Positions 9,641 through 18,753 of a DNA stretch of 64,000 nucleotides are shown here, piece by piece. The DNA is from Schizochytrium sp. CCTCC M209059 (lineage: Eukaryota > Sar > Bigyra > Thraustochytrida > Thraustochytriidae). The notes beneath the pieces were generated by a model. It searched no databases. It was not told the origin of the DNA and saw only the letters and a list, made by a program, of their open reading frames with translations. The stretch covers positions 228,699 through 292,698 of the forward strand of contig KN805397.1 in NCBI GenBank assembly GCA_000818945.1. The letters run 5' to 3'. Both the position numbers and the translations under genes were made by a program. Within the stretch, counting starts at the first letter, position 1. The number at the start of each line of letters is the position of its first letter.

Positions 9641-10151
9641 TTGCGTCGCTCCGTCAGGCCACCCGACCGCGTATCCTGGCTTGGCCCGCGGGGCTGGAAA
9701 CGCGCTGCTGCCTTCGCGCTCGCGGCTGTTGGCCTGCCTCGTGCAGACGCCCGGGCTCGCTGCGGATGCCCGCCCGAGCGCGCCGGCTTGGCACGTCTCG
9801 CGCGCTCGCGGCCGTGGAGTCGGCTTCGGCGTTGCTGCCGGATCTGTTCTGCGCCGCTCTCCGCCTGCGATGCGAAGGCGCACGGCACAGAGCAGCACAG
9901 CACAGCACAGCACAGCACAGGCTCGCGCCCCGCGGCGGCGTGAAGACTCGCGTCGCCGGCGCCGGGTTCCTAAGCGAGGGCGCGCCACGCGCGTCCTCCT
10001 GCCGCGCGCCGCTGGGCTTCACGCCTTCTACCTCGCGGCTCTGCCGGTCCACGCGAACCGGGTTTGTGGGTGACAAACTAGCAAACAGACACACGCACGC
10101 AGGCCACGCAAGCACGCACAAAACAACAACAGACACACCAGAACCAACAAG

Positions 10152-10212
<61 letters not shown>

Positions 10213-10813
10213 AGACAAACAAGCAGCTGCAGACGAGGGCGGTGGACGGTCGACGCAGCTCTATCCCACGCCGGCCAGGAATCTGGGGCCGACTGTCGGG
10301 GACGACTCGGAACGAAGTCTTCGCAAGGCATTTTGGGGTAGCCTAAGAGGCCTATTACGTGGTAATGATCATCATGATGATAATTGGCGCAGCATCTACG
10401 CACGAAGGAAGGCGCGCCCCGCAACAGTGACATAAAATGATACAGGCTGTGCCAGATGGGGTCCAGCAAGACGAATCGTGACTGATGAGGACGAGCAAGA
10501 ACGTTTTTTTTTAATAAAAGCGCGAGGAGAATGTCGGATGCAAATTGTTGAAGAAGAGAAACTCTCGGCCGGACTATTGACAGCAATGTTATGAGAGCGG
10601 TTCGATGGCACCAATTCGTAAAGGGCAAGCATCACCGATTCATTTCAGTCAAAGGCTTTACCTAGAGCAGGAAATGTAGCAAAGTATTTACTTGGACGGA
10701 GGCGTATATCTCTGCCCATGCAAGATCGTCCGTAAATTTATTTGTGCAAATAGAATGTACCGCAATCGTAAGCAGTTATCGACACCTTTCGCTTTTTGTC
10801 TTCTGCATTGCAG
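9641..10813. other. 5' leader of FUSC-like gene and repeat-rich spacer
   Basis: The right part is not coding. It contains a (CACAG)n tract at about 9892-9920, and a (GCAA)n tetranucleotide microsatellite of about 15 copies at 10152-10212. From about 10340 the sequence becomes clearly AT-richer. Long frames across the repeats give only Leu/Ala/Cys or Gln/Ala/Ser-rich chance translations. Confidence 0.5.
10152..10212. repeat. (GCAA)n microsatellite
   Basis: About 15 nearly perfect copies of a tetranucleotide occur in the spacer upstream of the FUSC-like gene. Confidence 0.9.
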
Positions 10814-11539
10814 ACACTATGAAGCTGCACAAGATGTTCAAGCTTTGCGTTGCGGAGACGGATCACCACGTTGAGATCCGCGCCATTGTTATGATTCGAG
10901 TTTGTGGCTACCTCAATACGTTTCTTGAAGCCGGATCAGTCAAGGTGAAAGGAGCAAGGTTACATCGTACTCAGAGCTCTACAATTTACATTGAATCTAG
11001 AGACTTGAAGCGTGCGTTTGATGCCTTTTTGCAAACTTTCTAGATGCGTCTGCTTTGGAGACACTTGAGGAGCAGCAGTGCCCGCGGGAGAGCATCGTGG
11101 ATCTCGTGGTTGCATTTTGCAGCTCCGACTGCAGCGTTGGTATGGCGCTCTTTGAGCTGTATTGTGGATGACGCTGCCAGAATTTACCAAATTTTAAGTA
11201 CACGTTCCCATTCAGCTTTATGCGACAGGCCGTCAACAAGGGCCAAACACATGACCATTGTCAACAGAACCGCTGCATCACACGATTCGTGACCATTGCG
11301 AACGACGGAGACGGAGAAGAATACGAGACCTGGACGCACAGAATTACTTTTGAAAAAAAACAATAGATTTCGTTGTGATCAACAAGAAATAATGGTGGAG
11401 TATTTTGAAGACGGAGCTGTTGTTCAGCAAACCTTCGTCTTTTAAAGAAATTAATACCGTGGCTGATGCCTTTACTTACCACGGTGGCAAGCTCTCAGAG
11501 GTGTCAGACTGTGAGAGCGCAAATTCTTGCGCCGCGTAG
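10814..11539 (+). pseudogene. Candidate decayed coding gene with several frameshifts and one internal stop
   Basis: Coding-like amino acid composition passes from frame to frame along one strand. The first frame opens after a good splice-acceptor-like tract (CTTCTGCATTGCAG, ending at 10813), has an ATG at 10819 and stops at 11041. A second frame overlaps it by a few codons and continues to a TAG at 11364, broken by a TGA at 11169. A third frame begins around an A8 run (11353-11360) and stops at 11443. A fourth runs to a TAG at 11537. The pieces read on from each other if single bases are gained or lost. I do not recognise the product. Alternatives are a multi-exon gene or chance ORFs in AT-richer DNA. 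It converges on the nuclease-like gene at 11639. Confidence 0.4.
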
Positions 11540-11638
11540 CTTTATACCGATAAGACCCTCCCTTGTTCCTTGGAACACCTTTCACTTTCTTTCTCTCTCT
11601 CGTCGTATGAAGGTGTCTCATTGAAACTAAGCAGACGT

Positions 11639-12373
11639 TCATGCAGCGAACAGCGATTCTGGAAGGTCGCAATCAGGATGTGCGCGGCGTAGCTCTTGGA
11701 AACCGGTGTGCGAGCCGTGGACTGAGCAAAGGATAGTATCATCTAAGGCACGCAGATCGCGCCCATAATTGTCCCACGTGATGACCGCAAGACTAAAGAC
11801 AATGGGGACTTTTTCAACATCAAAAATCCGGCGCGTGAGGTCGAGGTACTTCTTCGCCTGTTCATTTACGCATGCGCGTTTGTCTTTGTCATATCTCGTA
11901 CCCTTCAAATGCTTGGTTTCTACGACCAATGCAGCCCATTGACCAGCGATGCCGAGATGGCGTAGAAAGCAAAGGTCGCCTTTCCCCAAAATTTTGCCAC
12001 GATTACGTTTCGAGGTAAAGTTATACTCCCAAAGCGAGCAAAGCCAGCCTTTAGGCGCAAGCGCCGCAATTGAAGCCTCTTGCGCAGCCTCCTCTTGAAA
12101 GTTGCGCTCGCCATTCATTATGCTCTTGTGCCTTGCGTAGCTCAAACGCTTGGAGTACCTTCGATGAATGGCCTTGGGCGTCTTGCCGAGGTGCTTTGAC
12201 AATCTGATTTCCACGAACTTTTGCATTTCCTTCGAATCAAGGAGATCGAGCAGCGTCGGCGGCAACACGCTTGCTGTTGGAGATAAGTCTGTCTCTTGGT
12301 GCGTCTTGCCGGGGCCGCCGCCGGCTTTGCTTGCATCACGAGGCAAGCGATTGGAAGACCAGCACGAGCCCAT
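11639..12373 (-). CDS. Hypothetical protein with PD-(D/E)XK nuclease-like residues and a myristoylation-type N-terminus
   Basis: This 244-residue protein has its first ATG at 12373; the frame opens from a GTG 27 bases earlier. The N-terminus MGSCWSS fits the N-myristoylation pattern (Gly2, Ser6), with Cys4 available for palmitoylation. Residues about 128-175 have the order of a PD-(D/E)XK restriction-endonuclease-like core: GKGDLCF with Asp133, then a hydrophobic strand ending ALVVETKH (Glu152-x-Lys154), then a helix starting NEQAKKYLDL whose Gln172 sits where many family members have a conserved Gln. A Glu-rich helix near residue 95 could supply the first acidic residue. The fold call is inference from spacing and hydrophobicity. 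The gene sits in an AT-richer patch between decayed ORFs, and a 35-bp tandem repeat lies just upstream. It could be intact or recently silenced. Confidence 0.5.
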   Translation of the reverse strand: MGSCWSSNRLPRDASKAGGGPGKTHQETDLSPTASVLPPTLLDLLDSKEMQKFVEIRLSKHLGKTPKAIHRRYSKRLSYARHKSIMNGERNFQEEAAQEASIAALAPKGWLCSLWEYNFTSKRNRGKILGKGDLCFLRHLGIAGQWAALVVETKHLKGTRYDKDKRACVNEQAKKYLDLTRRIFDVEKVPIVFSLAVITWDNYGRDLRALDDTILCSVHGSHTGFQELRRAHPDCDLPESLFAA

Positions 12374-12431
12374 TGGTCTTGTGAAATTTACTTTTACCAC
12401 CCTTGCTTGACACGAAGAATCGCGACGGCTA

Positions 12432-12508
12432 CAGGCTCAGCTTGCGTCTGCAGCCGCTCCCGTCGCCAGGCTCAGCTCGCGTCTGCAGCCGCTCCCGTCG
12501 TCAGGCTC
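12432..12508. repeat. 35-bp tandem repeat, about 2.2 copies
   Basis: Copy one spans 12432-12466 and copy two 12467-12501. They differ at only a couple of positions, and a third copy starts (CAGGCTC) at 12502. The repeat lies about 60 bases upstream of the nuclease-like gene's ATG and so is within its probable promoter or leader. Confidence 0.85.
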
Positions 12509-13114
12509 GTGTCCGACCAAGATAGCTCGCTGCCTGATTGATCGTGAAAAAGCGAACTACGCGCGTGAAAATCCGAAAAAGAATGCGCCTGCAGTCTGAG
12601 CTACGCAATTTGAAGAACCCGCCGGAGCTACGCCGAGCTACGGAATTCGAAGTACGCGCGAATGCTGCACAAGGCGAGCGAGCAGATTCGAGCGGCTGCC
12701 TTTCTCTTTCTCCAGCAAACCACCAAGTCGGCGCAGCGGGACGGTGGCCGCCGGCACACTACGCAGCGCGCCGCGTCGCACACGTGACTCGTCTGTACGG
12801 CGCGCCCTACAAGCCGAGGGCGGGCGATGGACTGACACACGCACTTGACGAGTTGCAAGGGTACGTGGCACTTTCTCAGTAGCTCATGCGCGCTGGTCGA
12901 GGGACAACTTTCAGCGGGCTGGCTCCGGCGCCCGCGGGCGAGAAGTCTCAGACCAATGGAGAATCTCAAGAATTCCAGGGGACTAACAGTGAGGTGGAAG
13001 GCTCGAAAGCCCGCAAGCCAGAACGACGCCGGTATCCATCGTTTTTTCATATTTTTTTTTCTCCGAACTCGAAGCGAACAACCTCAAAGCATCACGAGGA
13101 GCGCGCGTGCAAGC
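12509..13114. other. Spacer with no supported gene
   Basis: Only short overlapping ORFs with no recognisable domain occur here. Near 12540-12660 a few short sequences recur in variant form (AGCTACGC-, GAAAATCCGAAAAAG-like), suggesting eroded repeats. A T-rich run lies at 13040-13060. Confidence 0.4.
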
Positions 13115-13356
13115 ATGAGAGAAAGTGATTGCTTTCTCACGGAAGTCACCCGCCTTCAAAAAAGTTTCCTGAATACTTGCTCGAAGTCCACGACGAAGTT
13201 CTCCAGAAGAAAACGCGCATCTGTGAACGCATTCAAGGGTATTCCGGCTACTTTGAGCATGAACGGAAAATGGAGCTTGATTCGCGCCAAGAAGCCAAGC
13301 AGTCAGAACTCAGGAGAAAAACTGCTGACCAATGCAGGCAGAACTTCTTCGAATAG
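13115..13356 (+). pseudogene. Small helical ORF interrupted by a frameshift at an A6 run
   Basis: An ORF starts at the ATG at 13115 and reads into an A6 run at 13158-13163. From that run a different frame carries a Lys/Glu-rich helical stretch (for example EYLLEVHDEVLQKKTRI) to a TAG at 13354. One extra A would join the two into a continuous product of about 80 residues. I do not recognise it. It may be a decayed gene, an assembly error in the homopolymer, or chance. Confidence 0.3.
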
Positions 13357-13389
13357 CAGCGCGATACATTTGCGATGCATTCAATCATC

Positions 13390-13424
13390 CCGCTTCGTGT
13401 TAGCCACGAAGCGGACTTTTTTTT
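13390..13424 (+). other. Strong hairpin followed by T8
   Basis: The arms CCGCTTCGTG (13390-13399) and CACGAAGCGG (13405-13414) are perfect 10-bp complements around a 5-base loop. Two bases later there is a run of eight T. In a eukaryote this could mark the 3' end of an RNA polymerase III transcript or a structured 3' untranslated region. No internal promoter boxes are obvious upstream. Confidence 0.5.
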
Positions 13425-13694
13425 ACGTTTCGTCACATCAGCATCTTCTTTGCCTTCAACCTCTGATCCGATAGTCTATCATGTCAATAACCTTTTGAGA
13501 TCAGTCCTATTTATCTTTTTGAATTCGCGTTGTAAGCGAATCAACTCCTAGGGACGCGAATGTGTTTCGATGACATCTGATGGCCGCGTCCGAAATATCT
13601 TGGGCTGCATGAGCACGAAGCTTGGAGTCCATGACATGCGTCCATCTTTTTGTGGCGCCAGTACCGGGGAGCCAAAGTTTCGGGACACTATAAA

Positions 13695-13859
13695 CTACCG
13701 ATGCTTGTAGAGTTCTTGTTTAATCCTCCGCCAAACAGAGATCAACTTGTCCTGACGCTTTGCGCAAAACTCTGCCAGCTTACTTTCTATCTTTTCCGAC
13801 GATGAGTGATCTCGAATCCATCTGTCCACAGTGTGTGTGGGTGACACGTGTCGCATCAT
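13695..13859 (-). CDS. Hypothetical 54-residue ORF
   Basis: This short ORF runs from the ATG at 13859 and encodes a charged helical peptide (for example KLAEFCAKRQDKLISVWRRI). No family is recognised. It lies in the same gene-poor patch as the decayed ORFs and may be a fragment or chance. Confidence 0.15.
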   Translation of the reverse strand: MMRHVSPTHTVDRWIRDHSSSEKIESKLAEFCAKRQDKLISVWRRIKQELYKHR

Positions 13860-15726
13860 GATCACCGACGGCAGCGGCAACTGTAGAGTAGAAGGTATTA
13901 TTTTGTCCAGTTTTTCCTCTCGCCCCCCCCCCTGCAGTTCTGCAGGCTACCTCCCGGGCTTCATCCATTCACCTCAGCTGCGTCGCATCACCCGAACTTT
14001 TGGACGATGTCCAGCGCCCCCAGCCCACCTCGGCCGGCGCGGAGTCCAGTCTCCTCCCGTGTGGGGGCGCAGGCCACCGTCCTCCAGGTTCTCCAGTCCC
14101 CAGAACTAGTTTCTGGATACGGATCAACACCGGCGCGAACTAGTCGCGGCTATGCTGTGTAGCGCGAATCCAAAGCGGCGCGTGGCGCTCGTCGCGGTGA
14201 CCTCCCCCGCCGCCGCCGCCCCGCACACAGCAGCCCTGCGCGGGCGGGCAGGCGGGCGCCGCGCTGCGCCACAGCGCAGGCCAGAGGCCAGAGGCCAGCG
14301 CAGGGCGCGCAGTCCATCACCGTGAGCCGCAGAGGCCGTGAGGCGCGGCGAGGCGAGCCGTCGACCACCATCTGTCTCGCAGCAGCCAAACCCTGTTCGC
14401 CTATACCTGCCCAGCCCGACACCGCGCGCCGAGAGCAGCGCGAGCCTGAGCTGCAGCGCGCGCACGCCCGGGCGCCCGAGCCCCCGAGCGCGCGAGCGCG
14501 CGAGCGCGTGAGCGCGAGCGCGAGATCGAGCGCGAGATCGAGCTCGACAGGCACGGACGCGGAAAAGGCTCGTCGGCGCTGGACGCGGACCCTCGCCTCG
14601 CCTCGCCTCGCCTCGCCTCGCCTCGCCTCGCCTCGCCTCGCCTCGCGTCGCCTCGCGTCGCGTCGCCTCGCGTCGCGTCGCCTCGCGCCCCCTCCCTCGC
14701 CAGCTCCCTCGCTCGCTCGCCGCCGCGAAGGAGCGCGAGGCTTCTCGCGCCGCCGCGGCCGCCAGGTTTCAAACCTCGAGCTCGAGCTCGACCTCGCGCA
14801 CAAGCTCGCGCACAAGCTCGCGCACAAGCACTAGCACAAGCACAAGCACGAGCAGCCGCCGCAGTCGCAGCAGTCGCAGCCGCAGCCGCCGCAGCGCCAG
14901 CACCCAGCGTAAACCCAAATCCACGCCGCCCCCGTACGCTCGCTCAGGCCCGCCCGCGTGCGTCTTCTTGGCGGCCTCGGCCGAGGTCTCTCTCGCTCGC
15001 GGCCACGCGAACGGCGGGCTTCCCGCGCCTCGCGCCCGCGCGCCTTCTCCCGGCGCTCCTCGGCCTCGCCTCGCGGCCGCTGTCGCCGGCGCCGTCCTCG
15101 TCGCCGCCCTCGTCGGTCGCTGCGCACACCTCCCTCTTCCCTCCCTCCCTCCCTCCCTCCCTCCCGAGCTGTCCGCCTCGAAAAGCCGCGGGAGCCAGAC
15201 GGGACGACACAGCGCGAGCGCAGCAGCAGCAGCGCAGCAGCAGAGCAGCAGCAGCAGCAGCCACAACGTCCTCGGCGCCGCGAGTACGCCAACGGCAGGC
15301 GCGGGAGCGCGTGACGAACGGACGGACGGCGCCGCGCTTCGCCGCGCTCGCTACGCTACGCGGGCGGGTGCGTGGTGTCGTCGGCCGTGACCTCGTTCGA
15401 GCACGGCGCCGTTAGCGAGCGAGCTGGCTTGGCTGGTAGCGGCCAGAGACGCGCGGTGCGTACAAAGACCCCCTCCCGGACGAAGCGAGCAAGGGCGTCA
15501 GGTAGGCAGGGTCGAAAGGAAGGAACCGATCCAATTGCCCCTCCCTCCCTCCCTCCCTCCCTCCCTGGCTGGGTGTTTCTCCGCAGCGGCCTCTCGGACG
15601 CACGTTGCGCAGACCCGCATCGCACGTCGGAACAGCGGAAGCAGAAAGAGAGCTAGAGAGGGTGAGTGAGTGAGTGAGTGAGAGAGACAGATCACGTAGG
15701 GAGGCGAAGGCAAACAGACGAGCACA
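13860..15726. other. GC-rich low-complexity leader/promoter region of the CIPK-like gene
   Basis: The sequence is strongly GC-rich and repetitive. A (CCTCG)n tract, degrading to CGTCG/CCTCG, covers about 14591-14690. GCACAAGCTC-type repeats lie near 14790-14830, (CCCT)n tracts at about 15139-15165 and 15538-15566, and a GTGA run at about 15661-15685. A C10 run lies at 13923-13932. Long frames on both strands here are Arg/Ala-rich repeat translations and are not called. Confidence 0.55.
14591..14690. repeat. (CCTCG)n pentanucleotide repeat, decaying rightward
   Basis: At least ten exact CCTCG units are followed by mixed CCTCG and CGTCG units. It lies in the spacer upstream of the kinase gene. 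Confidence 0.9.
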
Positions 15727-17175
15727 ATGCCCAAGAAGGTCGGCAAGTATTCGATCCACAGGACCCTCGGCGAGGGCACCTTTGGCAAGGTGAAAAAGGC
15801 CTACTCAGAGGAAGATGGCGAGTGGGTAGCCATCAAGGTCCTCGACAAGGAGAAGATCCAGCGGCAAAATATGGGCTCTCAGGTGAAGAAGGAAATCTCT
15901 ATTATGAAGCTCGTCCGCCATCCCCACGTGGTGCAGCTGAAAGAGGTACTTGCATCACGCACGAAGATTTTCATTGTCCTGGAACTCGTGACCGGTGGCG
16001 AACTCTTTGACAAGATCGTCTCCGAAGGTCGCTTCAAGGAAAAATCCGCCCGATTCTACTTTCAGCAGCTCTGTGTAGGCACCGAATACTGCCATCGCCA
16101 GGGCGTCTGCCATCGTGATCTCAAGCCGGAGAACCTTCTCCTGGACGACCAAGGAAATCTCAAGATCAGCGACTTTGGTCTCTCGGCACTCTATGAGCAG
16201 GACGCGGAGGCCGACCGACAGTCCCTGCTGCACACCACGTGCGGCACGCCCAACTATGTCGCGCCCGAGGTCCTCGCCGATCAGGGCTACGATGGTTCTC
16301 TCGCAGACACGTGGAGTATTGGCGTCATCTTGTATGTATTTCTCGCAGGTTTTCTCCCTTTTGACGAACCGACAATGGCCGCCCTTTTTCGCAAAATTCA
16401 AAAGGCAGACTTTTCCTACCCTTCGTGGTTTACGCCCGAGGTCAAGGATCTTCTCAGCAAAATTCTCGTTGTCGACCACACCAAGCGGTATACGATCCGT
16501 CAAATCATGGAGCACCCATGGTGGCGCAAGGACGGGCCGTACGTGGATTGCTCGGACATCGACGCCACTGGCGGTGTCTCGAGCATGCCTTCCATGGAGG
16601 AGGACGAGGATAACTTGGACGAGGATGAGGACGAACCCATGGCAACGCCCGCCGCAAGTTCGCCGCCCAAGGCCCCGGCAGACCTCGGGTCGACGCCGCG
16701 AGCCGGCTTCGTTGTGCGCGACGTCGATGAGAACGACCAGGCCCAGGCTGCGACTGCCGGTCGTGAGCGCGGCGAGTTTCCCAAGCATATCAATGCTTTT
16801 GATTTGATCAACATGTGCTCCGGAAGCGCCATCAACCGCATGCTGCAGAGCGGCGATGAAAAGTCTTCGCGGAAAACGCACTTGTACGCCTCGCACAGGC
16901 AGCCACACGAGATCATGGTCTTCATCAAGCAACGATTTCAGAGCATGGACTGCTTTGTGGAGCAGACCTCGTACAAGAATGAGTCCAAGCTGCGGGCTAT
17001 CTTTGACGTGGGTCACGGACAAATTCATGTCAAGGTCACCATCAAGATTGCCTCCGAGGACCCAATTCTCTGTCTTATCGTTTTTAAGCGCGCGCGCGGC
17101 GACCTCATTTCATTTGAGCGCCAGATTTCGGCATCCATCGACTCGATCGTCCAGGAGCTACAGGCGTCGAGTTAG
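15727..17175 (+). CDS. CIPK-like (SnRK3-type) serine/threonine protein kinase with NAF motif
   Basis: This is 482 residues from the ATG at 15727, the usual length of the family. The kinase domain covers residues about 8-262: Gly-rich loop GEGTFGKV, ATP-binding Lys in VAIKVLDKEKI, catalytic HRDLKPENLL, DFG in ISDFGLSAL, activation loop TTCGTPNYVAPE. An acidic linker follows. Asn356-Ala357-Phe358 lie in INAFDLINM, the NAF/FISL motif that in plants binds the calcium sensor CBL and relieves autoinhibition. The C-terminal 90 residues resemble the phosphatase-interaction/KA1-like domain. A calcium-sensor-regulated role in ion homeostasis is inferred from the family. It converges on the Nudix gene. 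Confidence 0.88.
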   Translation: MPKKVGKYSIHRTLGEGTFGKVKKAYSEEDGEWVAIKVLDKEKIQRQNMGSQVKKEISIMKLVRHPHVVQLKEVLASRTKIFIVLELVTGGELFDKIVSEGRFKEKSARFYFQQLCVGTEYCHRQGVCHRDLKPENLLLDDQGNLKISDFGLSALYEQDAEADRQSLLHTTCGTPNYVAPEVLADQGYDGSLADTWSIGVILYVFLAGFLPFDEPTMAALFRKIQKADFSYPSWFTPEVKDLLSKILVVDHTKRYTIRQIMEHPWWRKDGPYVDCSDIDATGGVSSMPSMEEDEDNLDEDEDEPMATPAASSPPKAPADLGSTPRAGFVVRDVDENDQAQAATAGRERGEFPKHINAFDLINMCSGSAINRMLQSGDEKSSRKTHLYASHRQPHEIMVFIKQRFQSMDCFVEQTSYKNESKLRAIFDVGHGQIHVKVTIKIASEDPILCLIVFKRARGDLISFERQISASIDSIVQELQASS

Positions 17176-17766
17176 TTTGTGAGTTTTCACTTCTTTTCTT
17201 TCCCGTCTTTTTCTCTCTACCTTCAACTCGACATACCTACCTTTTTGCCTTCGGCAGCGTACTATGTTTTGCACGCAATCCAAAGAAATTAATAATCATA
17301 CACCTGCGTCGCTTACATCAATCATTTTATCGAACTGTTTTGTGCCAGCGCCTTTCGCCAAATTTACAATTCTTACTTTCACGTTTCTTGTATAGGGGCC
17401 TACTTCTTCAAACTTTCGTGCAGCGTGTTGAGAAGGAGAGCAAGAACCTACTCTGAACTTCAAGAATAAAGAAAGAGCATGTTGAACAGATTTAGAAAAA
17501 GCAAAGCGAAGAACGACCAAGGTATAGTGAAGGGAGAGGAAAAGGGGTTAAGGCCCAGGAATTTCGTTGTAGCCCAATTTCAGAACAAAAAAAAAAAAAA
17601 AACGCAGTTTCCGCCTGCATTGTTGCCACTACTAACATTGCGCAAACTAACTTCTTTCCAAAACCTATCGTTTCATCTCCGCGTTACTTCCAAGAGCAGA
17701 TCCGTATATACGCTCGATCAGTAGGAGCGAATTTTCTCGTTCGAAATGCATCCAAGCATTTACACA
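17176..17766. other. Convergent 3' region
   Basis: This AT-rich spacer lies between the kinase (+) and the Nudix gene (-) and includes an A-run at about 17587-17602. No gene is supported. Confidence 0.45.
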
Positions 17767-18753
17767 TTATACAGCTTTTGTGCGGCGTGTTGCAAAAAAA
17801 GACTGAAAAGTCGTCGGTTTGCTTGGATGCATTTGCAAATCCTCTGGTGCAAGCTCGAAGAATGGCAAAAAGGCGGCTTCCTCTTCAAGGTTGGACGGCG
17901 TGGGAAACGAACGCTCGAGTACCGTGCGTAGCATGGGATGATCGTGCTCAGCAAGATACTCCTCGACAGGCATCCATGTGGCCGCGCGAATCTCATTCGG
18001 ATCAAAGTGAATACGCAATTGCGACGGATCCTGCATGCACTCAAGCCTGCAAACGGTGTAAAGATCTGACTGATCGGCAGAGATCGTCCGCTGCCAAAAC
18101 GCAAGAACAGAGCGGAATTCTGCGCGGATTCCGGTCTCCTCAAAGACTTCACGCTTTGCACCATCGGGCAGCAACTCGCCGGGATCGACGAGGCCGCCAG
18201 GCATTTTCCAGCGATCGTATTGCGAATGTTTCTCTTTGACAAGAAGGATCTCGTTTTGCTGATTGAGCACTAATGCCCCAACGCCAACCTGATGAAAACC
18301 AAAAGGTGGGACCTTGTCAGGAATCTCGTCAGGTAGCCAGGTGTACATGGCGGCTTTTGCCCCTTTGGCATGATGGAATTTAAACCCTAGCGCACTCGCC
18401 GTCTTGGCAAGGTGAAAGGTTTCGATATCAAGAGGCAGCCAGACAGCCTTGCGGCCTTCTAGCTTCCATACTTTGAGGTGAGCCGCGAGATCCCGCGAGA
18501 GATCATCCTGTGCCGCCTCGGAGCCCGCAAGCTCTACCGTCACGCCTTGGTGGCTCGCTGGTTTCCAGGTAAAGGACGTCGGTGTCGGAGGTCTTTCCGT
18601 CGACAAGCTTCTGCAAGTTGCGGCCTTGTCAGCCAGCGTTATTTTGGCGCTGCGCAGAGATTGAAGTAGTGCCGATCTCGCGACAAAAGAAGTCCAGATC
18701 ATGCCGCCGCTGCGAAGCCTCCGCGCTGACCCCGCGGCCATAATGGCCGCCAT
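17767..18753 (-). CDS. Nudix hydrolase (NUDT6/plant NUDX-like), probably mitochondrial
   Basis: This is 328 residues from the ATG at 18753; the frame is open to a GTG at 18780. The Nudix box G-x5-E-x7-REUxEExGU is complete at residues 187-209 (GGLVDPGELL..., REVFEETGI), so the metal-binding Glu residues are present. Residues about 60-150 match the pre-Nudix domain seen in NUDT6 and plant NUDX2/NUDX8-type proteins (a WLPLDIE...LAKTASALGFKFHHA block). The first 50 residues are basic, Ser/Ala/Arg-rich and nearly free of acidic residues, as in a mitochondrial presequence. Family members cleave nucleoside-diphosphate derivatives such as ADP-ribose or NADH. The substrate is not predictable here. 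Confidence 0.85.
   Translation of the reverse strand: MAAIMAAGSARRLRSGGMIWTSFVARSALLQSLRSAKITLADKAATCRSLSTERPPTPTSFTWKPASHQGVTVELAGSEAAQDDLSRDLAAHLKVWKLEGRKAVWLPLDIETFHLAKTASALGFKFHHAKGAKAAMYTWLPDEIPDKVPPFGFHQVGVGALVLNQQNEILLVKEKHSQYDRWKMPGGLVDPGELLPDGAKREVFEETGIRAEFRSVLAFWQRTISADQSDLYTVCRLECMQDPSQLRIHFDPNEIRAATWMPVEEYLAEHDHPMLRTVLERSFPTPSNLEEEAAFLPFFELAPEDLQMHPSKPTTFQSFFATRRTKAV

Noticed and set aside
9641..9988. N-terminal extension of the FUSC-like protein
   Set aside because: It is Arg/Cys/Ala low-complexity sequence over a CACAG repeat. The ATG at 9640 gives a typical organelle presequence.
14124..15390. Several overlapping Arg/Ala-rich ORFs on both strands
   Set aside because: They follow the CCTCG, GAGC and CCCT repeats and have no domain, and opposite strands score alike. 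This is composition, not coding.
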